Positions 1-5,989 of a stretch of 6,062 nucleotides of DNA are shown here, piece by piece (the first letter of the stretch is position 1; each line of letters starts with the position of its first letter). The DNA comes from Alphaproteobacteria bacterium (GTDB lineage Bacteria > Pseudomonadota > Alphaproteobacteria > Micavibrionales > UBA2020). The stretch covers positions 1-6,062 of the forward strand of contig JAQSWE010000170.1 in assembly GCA_029266795.1 (NCBI GenBank), written 5' to 3'. Under the pieces are notes generated by a model that had not been told where the DNA came from, made no database searches, and worked only from the letters and a program-made list of their open reading frames with translations. The position numbers were made by a program, and so were the translations under genes.

Positions 1-435
1 ATCAAATTCCTCAACGCTGAATTGAAATCCGCAGGGTTCAAGCCGCTGCAGATGAACCGCGTGCTGGACACGCTGCTGATGGCGCGCCAGAAATTCCCCG
101 GCCAGCCGGCATCGCTCGATGCGCTCTGCCGCCGCTTCAAGGTGGATCTGGAGGAGCGCAAATTCCACGGCGCGCTCCTCGACTCCCAGTTGCTGGCCGA
201 AGTCTATATGGAGCTGATGGGCGGTCGTCAGCACGGCTTCGCCATTTTGTCGGAAGCCGCAATCGCCGGCTCCGCCCAGTTGAACGCCAAGATCCGCCGC
301 CAGAAGCGCGAACACCGCAGCTTCACCGTGACGGATGCCGAATTGACACTCCACGCGGAATTCATCGGCAAGTTCAAAACCAATATGTGGTATCCAAAGC
401 CCGAGACGAACGAAGCCGAGAAAAAAGCCTCATAA
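1..435 (+). CDS. dnaQ: DNA polymerase III epsilon subunit (3'-5' proofreading exonuclease), 5' end missing
   Basis: C-terminal 144 residues of the proofreading subunit of the replicative polymerase. The reading frame is open from base 1, so the true start lies outside the window; the TTG at 22 is internal. The fragment opens with FLNAEL and carries the Exo III-epsilon motif H-x-A-x-x-D in KFHGALLDSQLLAEVY, with His at fragment residue 56 (codon 166-168) and Asp at residue 61 (codon 181-183); both are intact. Next comes ELMGGRQ, the usual end of the nuclease domain. The following QHGFAI sits where the E. coli protein has its beta-clamp-binding peptide (inference). The last ~60 residues match the tail that binds the polymerase alpha subunit. 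Relative to a typical ~230-240-residue alphaproteobacterial DnaQ, roughly 90 residues with the Exo I and II motifs are missing. The gene converges on secB across a shared terminator. Confidence 0.95.
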   Translation: MKFLNAELKSAGFKPLQMNRVLDTLLMARQKFPGQPASLDALCRRFKVDLEERKFHGALLDSQLLAEVYMELMGGRQHGFAILSEAAIAGSAQLNAKIRRQKREHRSFTVTDAELTLHAEFIGKFKTNMWYPKPETNEAEKKAS

Positions 436-466
436 AAAAAGCCCCGGTTTTTCCGGGGCTTTTTTT
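434..466. terminator. Bidirectional intrinsic terminator between dnaQ and secB
   Basis: A perfect GC-rich stem GCCCCGG (441-447) / CCGGGGC (453-459) encloses a TTTTT loop. It is flanked by A7 (434-440) and T7 (460-466), which can extend the stem to 14 pairs. Each strand therefore reads as stem-loop plus U-tract, so it can end both dnaQ (plus) and secB (minus) transcripts. The A-tract begins inside the dnaQ stop codon, and the site is 18 bases from the secB stop. Confidence 0.93.
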
Positions 467-484
467 ATAAATGGCGCTGAGTTA

Positions 485-1024
485 TTAACCCTGCGCAGCT
501 TGGCCCTGCTGTTCTTTCAGGCGCTTCACTTCGTTGATGTAGATGGTTTCAAACGAAATGGGCGTCAGGAAGAGGGGCGGGTAGCCGCCGGCGGAGGTCG
601 TGTTCGCCACGATTTCGCGCGCGAAGGGGAAGAGCAGTTTCGGCACTTCCACCATGATGACCGGCTGATGGTTTTCCTTCGGGATATTTTTCAGCACAAC
701 GAGCGCGCCGTAGCTGAGGTCGATGATGAAGCAGATTTTGTCTTTTTCTTTTGCTTTCGCTTCGACGCGGAAATTGACGCTGCATTCATACACATCGTCT
801 TTCAGCACCTGATGCTTTAGGAAAATCTGCACATTGGTTTCAGGCTGCGGCCAGCCGGAGACGAGGCTCTCGGGCGCGTTGGGGTTTTCGAAAGAGAAAT
901 CTTTGATGTACTGCGCGATCACCTGCACGCCCTGCTGGTTGGCGGGGTTCGGCGCGCCTTCGGGAGCTGCGGTGGCGGCTGCTTTCGGAGCTGCCTTGGG
1001 CTCGGGCTTTTTATCTTTAGACAT
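485..1024 (-). CDS. secB: Protein-export chaperone SecB
   Basis: Cytosolic tetrameric chaperone that holds preproteins unfolded and hands them to SecA at the SecYEG channel. The 179-residue product has the SecB core from about residue 33: YIKDFSFENPNAP at 39-51, DDVYE at 76-80, and the strongly conserved stretch VEVPKLLFPFAREIV at 125-139 followed by GGYPPLFLTPISFE at 146-159. E. coli SecB is 155 residues; most of the extra length here is an Ala/Pro/Lys-rich N-terminus (residues 1-30) that looks disordered. The ATG is fixed by an in-frame stop three codons upstream (TGA-CAG-AAC-ATG), with AGGA at 1035-1038 as ribosome binding site, 10 bases away. It lies 83 bases downstream of fxsA on the same strand, with no terminator seen between them, so co-transcription is likely. 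Its 3' end faces dnaQ. Confidence 0.96.
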   Translation of the reverse strand: MSKDKKPEPKAAPKAAATAAPEGAPNPANQQGVQVIAQYIKDFSFENPNAPESLVSGWPQPETNVQIFLKHQVLKDDVYECSVNFRVEAKAKEKDKICFIIDLSYGALVVLKNIPKENHQPVIMVEVPKLLFPFAREIVANTTSAGGYPPLFLTPISFETIYINEVKRLKEQQGQAAQG

Positions 1025-1107
1025 GTTCTGTCAATCCTTTCGAGTTTCAATGCTGTAAAAGCCGTAGCATGGCAGCAGCGCCCCTGCAAGCGCAGCGGGT
1101 GGTGCTG

Positions 1108-1596
1108 TTAGCGCGGGAGTTTGTCGTTATCGTCATCCATACGCTTGAATTCGCCCTCGATCAGCGGCGCATCGGCATCGCCGGGCGGGTTGGTCTTCGT
1201 GTAGGTCCATTCGCGGAATTCGCGGCTGTCGCGCGTGAAGGTATGGATATAGCTGTCGGGGTTCTTTTGCGAATGGCCGAACAGCCAGGTTCGGCAGGGT
1301 GCCAGCAGGAAAGGTATCGCAATGATATCGCTGACAAAGCCCGGAAATATCAGCAGCAGGGCCGCGATCAGAACGCACAGGCTGTCGAAACCTTCGCGCA
1401 GCGCGAAGAATTTGTCGTCGCCATCCGGCGTATGCATGGCTTTCAGCCCGCCTGTTTTCAGCAGATGAAAACCGAGAACTGTCGCGCAAATAATCCATAA
1501 TACCGAATTGAGGAATCCAATGCGCCCGCCGATCACGAACAGACCAACGAGCTCAATCAGCGGCAGATAGGCAAGGCGCGATAAAAGCTTAGACAT
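1108..1596 (-). CDS. fxsA: FxsA family inner-membrane protein
   Basis: Small cytoplasmic-membrane protein of the FxsA family. The E. coli member was named because its overproduction relieves F-plasmid exclusion of phage T7; its normal job is not well defined. The 162-residue product has hydrophobic segments at about 8-25, 28-47 and 73-100 (the last possibly a hairpin of two), with the family signature FPGFVSD at 84-90. A polar C-terminal tail ends in LIEGEF (145-150) plus a charged run, as in alphaproteobacterial homologues. The start is set by TAA four codons upstream (TAA-GCA-ACT-GAT-ATG); no good Shine-Dalgarno is visible before it. It is the first gene of a probable fxsA-secB unit, divergent from timA across 160 bases. 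This pairing next to secB is a familiar alphaproteobacterial arrangement and suggests, without proving, a link to envelope biogenesis. Confidence 0.9.
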   Translation of the reverse strand: MSKLLSRLAYLPLIELVGLFVIGGRIGFLNSVLWIICATVLGFHLLKTGGLKAMHTPDGDDKFFALREGFDSLCVLIAALLLIFPGFVSDIIAIPFLLAPCRTWLFGHSQKNPDSYIHTFTRDSREFREWTYTKTNPPGDADAPLIEGEFKRMDDDNDKLPR

Positions 1597-1756
1597 ATCA
1601 GTTGCTTATTCGGGTTGAAACGATTATTTACCTTTATTCGTTATAGTTAAGATGGGGTAAAAGGTTTCTCAAAGCTAGTTGAAATCCCCGCTTTCAGATA
1701 GATTTTAATACCACCGGCTCCAAACAGGCGCCCGCGCATAGAAGAAGGAAGATCAC
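1597..1756. promoter_or_regulatory. Divergent intergenic region fxsA / timA
   Basis: This 160-base, relatively AT-rich region must hold promoters for both the fxsA-secB and the timA-mltA-fkbM units. Candidate elements, all by eye: on the plus strand TTGAAA (1679-1684) with TTTAAT (1704-1709), spacer 19, which would put transcription about 40 bases before the timA start; on the minus strand TATAAC (1640-1645), which would give a leader of about 36 bases for fxsA but lacks a clear -35 box. GTTGAAA occurs twice (1614-1620 and 1678-1684). The region is certain; the individual boxes are guesses. Confidence 0.4.
1745..1749 (+). promoter_or_regulatory. Ribosome binding site deciding the GTG start of timA
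   Basis: AAGGA, within AGAAGGAAG, lies 7 bases before the GTG at 1757. This strong, well-spaced site supports a GTG start. The protein then begins directly with its hydrophobic anchor, as in relatives. Confidence 0.8.
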
Positions 1757-2458
1757 GTGCATCTGGATATCCTCATTTTCGCGGCCATCGCGGCCTTCCT
1801 CATTTACCGCCTGAATTCCGTGCTGGGCACCCGCAACGGCAACGAACGCCAGCGCCCCAACCCGCTGAAACCCGCCGATGCGCCCGTGAACGTAAACCCG
1901 CTGGAGGCGCAGAATGTCGTGCGCCCCGTGCCGCCGCCCATGCCCGTGATGACGCCCGCTGCGCTGGAACTTGTCGTCGATGCAGAAGCGAACCGCGACG
2001 GCCGTGTGGAACAGGGGCTTGCAGATATCCGCGCCGAAGACAGCTATTTCGAAATCAATACCTTCATTCAGGGCGCGCGCTATGCGTTCGAATTGATCGT
2101 GACCGCCTATGCGCGCGGCGATCTGGCCGCTATCCAGCCGCTGGTTAGCCCGAAACTGTACAACGATTTCGCCGCTGGCGTCCGTGCGCGCGAAGCGGCG
2201 GGCCATACCGCCGAACTCACCCTGCACCGCGTCCAGCACGCCAAGATCGTCGAGGCTCATATGGGCGGCGCGATGGCCTATGTCACGGTAGATTTTCAGG
2301 TCGATGAAAGCACGGCAACGCGCGACAAATCCGGACAGGTTGTCGACGGCAACCCCGATGAAGTCTTTACGATCCGCGATATCTGGACCTTCACGCGCGA
2401 TACGCGCATGACCGACCCGAACTGGATTCTTATTGAGACTCGTTCGGCCGATCAGTAA
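1757..2458 (+). CDS. timA: Tim44-like / TimA family membrane-anchored protein
   Basis: Bacterial relative of mitochondrial Tim44, the inner-membrane adaptor of the protein import motor. In Caulobacter the homologue TimA is an inner-membrane protein; its role is not established. The 233-residue product has an N-terminal hydrophobic anchor (about 3-17) followed by the family hallmark IYRLNSVLGTRNGNER (16-31). A Pro-rich linker (about 33-66) leads to the Tim44 domain: FEINTFIQGARYAFELIVTA at 98-117, GDLAAIQPLVSPKLYNDF at 121-138, and a beta-rich C-terminal half with VTVDFQV (176-182), DIWTFTR (208-214) and NWILIET (222-228). It starts with GTG, backed by a good ribosome binding site. It heads a plus-strand unit, with mltA 43 bases downstream, and is divergent from fxsA-secB. 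Family assignment is firm; function is inferred from family only. Confidence 0.88.
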   Translation: MHLDILIFAAIAAFLIYRLNSVLGTRNGNERQRPNPLKPADAPVNVNPLEAQNVVRPVPPPMPVMTPAALELVVDAEANRDGRVEQGLADIRAEDSYFEINTFIQGARYAFELIVTAYARGDLAAIQPLVSPKLYNDFAAGVRAREAAGHTAELTLHRVQHAKIVEAHMGGAMAYVTVDFQVDESTATRDKSGQVVDGNPDEVFTIRDIWTFTRDTRMTDPNWILIETRSADQ

Positions 2459-2459
2459 T

Positions 2460-2496
2460 ATCCCCTGACCTTGTAAAATTTTTCCACGCGGGGGAT
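2460..2496 (+). promoter_or_regulatory. Possible hairpin covering the mltA Shine-Dalgarno
   Basis: ATCCCCTG (2460-2467), starting one base after the timA stop codon, can pair with CGGGGGAT (2489-2496): eight pairs including one G-U, with a 21-base loop. The right arm contains GGGGGA (2490-2495), the presumed ribosome binding site of mltA, six bases before its TTG start. A ribosome finishing timA would cover the left arm and free the site, so translational coupling is a reasonable inference. Only the base pairing is seen directly. Confidence 0.4.
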
Positions 2497-2501
2497 TTCC
2501 A

Positions 2502-3731
2502 TTGCGCGCACTCTCTATGCTCTGCCTGATCCTGCTTGCCGCCTGCGCAGGCGCGCCCGATGCGGGCAAGGTGAAAAAGGCTGAAGATCCGTTTTTCCTG
2601 AAACCCACCGTGTTTGAAAAACTGCCTGGCTGGGGGAATGATGCGCAATCCGCCGCGCTGGTGCCGATGCAGAAATCCTGCGCGCGCATCGCCAAGAAAG
2701 ACGCCGCTAAATCCTTCGGCCCCACCGATATCGCAGGCAGCTATGCGGAGTGGCAGGCGGCCTGTGAAAAACTTCCTGTCGATGCCGATGATGCGGCAGC
2801 GCGGGCCTATTTCGCCGATAACTTCACGCCCTATGAAATCTGGGATGCGCAGGACCGCGACGGATTGTTCACCGGCTATTACGAGCCTATTCTGAATGGT
2901 TCGCTGAAAAAGAAAAAACCATACCTCATCCCGCTCTATGAACGTCCCGATGACATGATCACCGTCAACCTCGGCGATTTCAAGCCGGAGCTGAAGGGAG
3001 AGAGCGTGACGGGCCGTGTCGACGGCGAAAAACTCGTGCCCTATTACACGCGCGCCGATATCGAAAAAGGCGCGCTAAAAAAACAGGACAAGGTCGTCTG
3101 GGTCGATAGCGCGGTCGATGCCTTCTTCCTGCACATTCAGGGCTCGGGCCAAGTGAAAATGCAAAACGGCGATATCCTGCGCGTTGGCTATGCCGCGCAG
3201 AATGGCCGCGCCTATACTGCCATCGGAAAATCGTTGTTGGACAAGGGCGAATTGCAACCCGGCAATGTCTCCATGCAATCGATCCGCCAGTGGCTGGAAA
3301 CGCATCCCGATAAAGCCGCCGACATCATGAACATCAATGAGTCATATGTTTTCTTCCGCAAGCTCGACGGCGATGGCCCGCTGGGGGCGGAGGGCGTCGC
3401 GCTGACGCCCAAGCGCAGCATGGCCATCGACCGCAAGAAATTCCCCTATGGCGCGCCGATCTTTATCGATGCCGCAGCACCGGAAGGCGAAGGGCGCTTG
3501 CAGCAGTTGATGGTGGCGCAGGATACCGGCGGCGCGATCAAGGGTGCTGTGCGCGGTGATTTTTTCTGGGGCGCGGGCGATGACGCAGCCCACAACGCGG
3601 GCATCATGAAAAGCGCAGGACAGTCCTATATCTTGTTGCCCAAATCCGTCACCGTGCCCGCCAAATATGCGCCGCGCCCGTGGTGGATGAAGGCGGGTGG
3701 CGCTGCTGACGGTTTCGTTTATAATAACTGA
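2502..3731 (+). CDS. mltA: Membrane-bound lytic murein transglycosylase A (lipoprotein)
   Basis: Cleaves the MurNAc-GlcNAc bond of peptidoglycan, leaving a 1,6-anhydro-MurNAc end; acts from the inner face of the outer membrane. The 409-residue precursor (E. coli 365) begins with a short lipoprotein signal, MRALSMLCLILLAAC, with lipobox LAAC and lipidated Cys15; Ala at +2 fits outer-membrane sorting. The MltA domain includes FTGYYEP (123-129) and WVDSAVDAFFLHIQGSG (200-216), then NINESYVFF. The C-terminal 3D (double-psi barrel) domain has LTPKRSMAID, the signature AQDTGGAIKGA with Asp341, and RGDFFWGAG (351-359) with Asp353. The catalytic acid should be among these conserved aspartates; I did not align it to E. 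coli Asp308. TTG at 2502 is preferred because GGGGGA sits 6 bases upstream and it supplies the Arg of the signal peptide. The in-frame TGA at 2466 rules out longer forms; ATG at 2517 is the alternative. Confidence 0.95.
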   Translation: MRALSMLCLILLAACAGAPDAGKVKKAEDPFFLKPTVFEKLPGWGNDAQSAALVPMQKSCARIAKKDAAKSFGPTDIAGSYAEWQAACEKLPVDADDAAARAYFADNFTPYEIWDAQDRDGLFTGYYEPILNGSLKKKKPYLIPLYERPDDMITVNLGDFKPELKGESVTGRVDGEKLVPYYTRADIEKGALKKQDKVVWVDSAVDAFFLHIQGSGQVKMQNGDILRVGYAAQNGRAYTAIGKSLLDKGELQPGNVSMQSIRQWLETHPDKAADIMNINESYVFFRKLDGDGPLGAEGVALTPKRSMAIDRKKFPYGAPIFIDAAAPEGEGRLQQLMVAQDTGGAIKGAVRGDFFWGAGDDAAHNAGIMKSAGQSYILLPKSVTVPAKYAPRPWWMKAGGAADGFVYNN

Positions 3732-3732
3732 C

Positions 3733-4554
3733 ATGGCAGACGTCACCTCACCCTTCGGCACTTACGCCCTGAAAAAACGCGATGCCCAGCTGCTGCGCTG
3801 GGCGCAGGGCATGCCCGCCTCGTGGCTCGGCCGCCGCGCCGCGCTGATCCTGCGCAAGACGGTATTGATGAGCAAATGCAAGATTGTCGATGCGGCGACA
3901 GAGGGCTTAAAATTCCGCCTCTATATGACCGACAACGTGTCGGAGCGCAAATTCCTGTTCCTGCCCCAATTCTTCGACCGGTTTGAACGCAACCTATTGC
4001 GGTCGCGCCTTGCGAACGGCAGCGTGTTTCTCGACATCGGCGCGAATGCGGGCATTTATTCGATGACAGCGGCGGCCTGCGTCGGTGATGACGGGCGCGT
4101 CATTTCCATCGAGCCGAACCCCGTCGTGCTCGACCGCCTGAAATTCAATATGTCGCTGAACGGTTTTGAAAAACGCATGAGCGTCGAGCAATCCTGCGTC
4201 GGCGATGCCGAAGGCACTGTCGACCTTACGCTCGATGACACCAATCTGGGCGGTTCCAGCCTTGTGGCGACCCGTTCGGAAAAGAAAATTTCCGTCGCCT
4301 GCTATCCGCTGCTCACCATTTTGAAAAAATACCAAATCGAAAAGATCGACGCGCTCAAAATCGATATCGAAGGTGCGGAAGATAAAGCGCTGATCCCCTT
4401 CCTGCGCGACGCGCAGGGCACGCTGCTGCCGAAAATCATGATCCTCGAAAACTCGCCGAGCCAATGGCAGCAGGATTTGCCCGCCGCGCTCACCGCCGCC
4501 GGTTATACGCTCCTGAAAACCACACGCATGAATATGGTATGGGAAAAGGCCTGA
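3733..4554 (+). CDS. FkbM family SAM-dependent methyltransferase
   Basis: Predicted cytosolic methyltransferase; FkbM-type enzymes usually O-methylate hydroxyl groups of sugars, glycolipids or polyketides, and the substrate here is unknown. The 273-residue protein has a Rossmann core: motif I FLDIGANAGIYS at 99-110, ISIEPNPVVLDRLKFN at 124-139 with Glu127 placed to bind the SAM ribose, and the FkbM signature DALKIDIEGAE at 206-216. The first ~90 residues are a family-variable helical region with no signal peptide. ATG at 3733 lies one base after the mltA TGA (3729-3731) with no Shine-Dalgarno of its own, which points to translational coupling. GTG at 3697, inside mltA, would add 12 residues and has an AAGG only 3 bases away, so I prefer the ATG. 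In many alphaproteobacteria I would expect an Smr-domain gene after mltA; here the methyltransferase takes that place, suggesting a glycan substrate of the envelope (inference). Confidence 0.9.
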   Translation: MADVTSPFGTYALKKRDAQLLRWAQGMPASWLGRRAALILRKTVLMSKCKIVDAATEGLKFRLYMTDNVSERKFLFLPQFFDRFERNLLRSRLANGSVFLDIGANAGIYSMTAAACVGDDGRVISIEPNPVVLDRLKFNMSLNGFEKRMSVEQSCVGDAEGTVDLTLDDTNLGGSSLVATRSEKKISVACYPLLTILKKYQIEKIDALKIDIEGAEDKALIPFLRDAQGTLLPKIMILENSPSQWQQDLPAALTAAGYTLLKTTRMNMVWEKA

Positions 4555-4595
4555 CTGGCGACACCGACGCTGCTGTCAAATACTCGAAAATCAAT

Positions 4596-4949
4596 TCACC
4601 CCACGTCTGTGGATTCTTTGAGCCAGATAGGCTTTTGCGACAGCGGGCCATGCCAACCCCATTCGGCTAATACTCCGATAAATACATCGCGGTCGTATTC
4701 CTCTATACCCGAGGGTTCGCTCATTACCGAAAAACCATATCCAGCTTGAATGATTTCATCGGACAAGTCCTTCACCAGTCCAAAATCCGGCACAATAAGC
4801 ATGCCCTCCGGGCCACCGAAATAGCGAACCAACACCGGCGCGTGAACGTGAGCGCCTGACGGCAGCTTCAAGTCGAATGGCCCCACGAATTCAATTCCAA
4901 GATCTTCAGCGGCGCTCTTCCAGTGTGCAAAAAAGTTATTTTTTTCCAT
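4596..4949 (-). CDS. Hypothetical protein, 117 residues, unrecognised
   Basis: I do not recognise this protein. It is small, soluble-looking and acidic (about 18 Asp/Glu against 8 Lys/Arg), with no signal peptide or membrane segment. It reads as a compact alpha/beta domain: an N-terminal helix with FFAHWKSAAEDLG (6-18), strands around FVGPFDLKL and HVHAPVLVRYF, a Gly-rich turn FGGPEGMLIVPDFG, a helix KDLSDEIIQAGYG, and a C-terminal Trp-rich part with VLAEWGWHGP. Support for coding: a full start module (AGAGGGG, then ATG at 4949-4947), protein-like composition and no better ORF opposite. GC is about 53% over 4621-4920 against 61% in the neighbouring kinase, so recent acquisition is possible. 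It converges on fkbM (41-base gap, no terminator seen) and lies 113 bases downstream of the kinase on the same strand. Size and acidity would fit an immunity-type protein, but no toxin gene is nearby, so I make no functional call. Confidence 0.75.
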   Translation of the reverse strand: MEKNNFFAHWKSAAEDLGIEFVGPFDLKLPSGAHVHAPVLVRYFGGPEGMLIVPDFGLVKDLSDEIIQAGYGFSVMSEPSGIEEYDRDVFIGVLAEWGWHGPLSQKPIWLKESTDVG

Positions 4950-4977
4950 TGCCCCTCTATTCCATTGCCCCTCTATT
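4946..4977 (-). repeat. Perfect 16-bp tandem duplication of a ribosome binding site plus ATG
   Basis: Two identical adjoining copies of CCATTGCCCCTCTATT (4946-4961 and 4962-4977). Read on the minus strand, each is AATAGAGGGGCAATGG: a strong Shine-Dalgarno (AGAGGGG) two bases before an ATG. Because 16 is not a multiple of three, the two ATGs are in different frames. The upstream one gives ATG-GAA-TAG, a two-codon ORF whose stop overlaps the second Shine-Dalgarno; the downstream one opens the 117-residue gene. Confidence 0.95.
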
Positions 4978-5062
4978 AGTCACTTATCAGTCTAAATTTA
5001 TGTGATGCGAGGACGCGTTTGGATGCCGGAACAAACTCGGCCTGGCGAATGTTTCTTCAGCG
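4978..5062. other. Spacer between the ribokinase stop and the duplicated start module
   Basis: No gene, convincing terminator or convincing promoter is visible in these 85 bases. The minus strand is AT-rich just before the repeat (around 4978-5005), where a promoter for the small gene could sit, but no pair of boxes with good spacing stands out. Read-through from the kinase is equally possible. Confidence 0.4.
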
Positions 5063-5989
5063 TCAGGAGATTTTTTCCGGCACCGGTAGCCGCGACAAAT
5101 TGGCCTGAATATCGTCAATCGCGGGCATCCCCGCCTGCGCGCCGAGACCAAGGCAGGCAAGGCCAGCACCGGTCGATGCGACATGCATTGCCTTCACCCA
5201 GCCGCTGCCGGATTGCAGGGAGGCTGCAAAGATACCGCAGAAAGCGTCGCCCGCGCCGGTGGAGTCAACAACCTCGACCGGCAGCGCGCCCACGGTATAG
5301 GCCTCGTTGCCCTTGGCCGCGACCGCGCCTTTTTCTTCCAGCGTGATGATGCAGGCGAGGTCGCCCATCGCAGCCACTTTTTTCGCGATCGTCAATGCAT
5401 CTTCGGAGTCGATGCCGAGGCCGTGCGCCAGCTGGTGCGCCTCGACTTCGTTCACGATCAGGTAATGCAGCGTCGCAATTACCTCTGCCGGAATTTCGGC
5501 GGAGGGCGAGGCGTTTAAAATAGTGATCGCGCCGTTTTCCTTGCCGCGGCGCAAGACGTCGAAGGTCTGCGCGTAATCGGTTTCCAGCTGGCAGAGGATC
5601 AGGTTCTTGTCGTTGAATACTTCGTCGGGCAGCTGGTCGGAAGTGGCGTCTAGGTTCGCACCCGGTGCCACGATGATGATGTTCGCGCCCTTCATGTTGA
5701 CCGCGATGGTGGCGCAGCCCGTCGGGCGCTCCGAAATGCCGATGCCCGATGTCCAGATGCCCTGGGTTTTGAGGCTGTTGACGCAGCGCCGGCCAAAGGC
5801 GTCGTCGCCGACCTTGCCCACCATCACGACCTTGGCGCCTGCGCGCATGGCGGCGACGGCCTGGTTGGCCCCCTTGCCGCCCGAGCTGCTGATGTAATCC
5901 TGAGTGCAGGGCACGGTCTCGCCGGGGCCCGGAAATTCCTTCACCGGCATCACCAAATCGACGTTCATCGAGCCGAAAACGATAATCAT
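5063..5989 (-). CDS. rbsK: Ribokinase-family (PfkB) sugar kinase, probable ribokinase
   Basis: Cytosolic ATP-dependent kinase; ribokinase converts D-ribose to ribose 5-phosphate, feeding the pentose phosphate pathway and nucleotide synthesis. The 308-residue protein has normal family length. It starts with the ribokinase-like IVFGSMNVDLVMPVKEFPGPGET (residues 3-25), followed by PfkB signature 1 around GGKGANQAVAAMRAGA (37-52) and VGKVGDDAFG. The mid-part has LCQLE (132-136), NASPS (159-163) and LIVNEVEAHQL (177-187). PfkB signature 2 is DSTGAGDAF at 242-250, with Asp248 as the catalytic base and GAG as the anion hole; Thr/Ser variation aside, it looks active. ATG at 5989 is chosen over an 11-codon extension to 6022 because GGGGGA lies 6 bases upstream and the protein then begins right at the first beta strand. 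No ribose transporter, mutarotase or LacI-type regulator is in view, so another sugar or nucleoside is possible. Confidence 0.88.
   Translation of the reverse strand: MIIVFGSMNVDLVMPVKEFPGPGETVPCTQDYISSSGGKGANQAVAAMRAGAKVVMVGKVGDDAFGRRCVNSLKTQGIWTSGIGISERPTGCATIAVNMKGANIIIVAPGANLDATSDQLPDEVFNDKNLILCQLETDYAQTFDVLRRGKENGAITILNASPSAEIPAEVIATLHYLIVNEVEAHQLAHGLGIDSEDALTIAKKVAAMGDLACIITLEEKGAVAAKGNEAYTVGALPVEVVDSTGAGDAFCGIFAASLQSGSGWVKAMHVASTGAGLACLGLGAQAGMPAIDDIQANLSRLPVPEKIS

Noticed and set aside
1069..1500. Plus-strand ORF opposite fxsA
   Set aside because: The minus strand encodes a protein with membrane segments and the FPGFVSD signature; the plus frame has no such support.
1694..2725. Long minus-strand ORF (343 codons) opposite timA and the start of mltA
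   Set aside because: It lies wholly antisense to two genes with clear family motifs and shows no recognisable domain. GC-rich codon bias commonly opens such frames on the opposite strand.
3994..4464. Minus-strand ORF opposite the methyltransferase, and a similar one at 3342-3761 opposite mltA
   Set aside because: Antisense to conserved motifs, no family features, no ribosome binding site of note.
4555..4595. Possible terminator between fkbM and the orphan gene (GACA...TGTC at 4559-4576)
   Set aside because: Only a four-pair stem and no T-tract on either side.
4978..5062. Remnant of a mobile element or pseudogene next to the tandem repeat
   Set aside because: No inverted termini, no integrase or transposase fragment and no readable protein remnant.
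5119..5134. Hairpin GCGGG-CATC-CCCGC region
   Set aside because: Inside the ribokinase coding region and without a U-tract; best explained by the codons used.
5002..5518. Plus-strand ORFs opposite the ribokinase
   Set aside because: Arg/Pro-rich translations typical of the antisense frame of a GC-rich gene; the kinase motifs on the minus strand are decisive.
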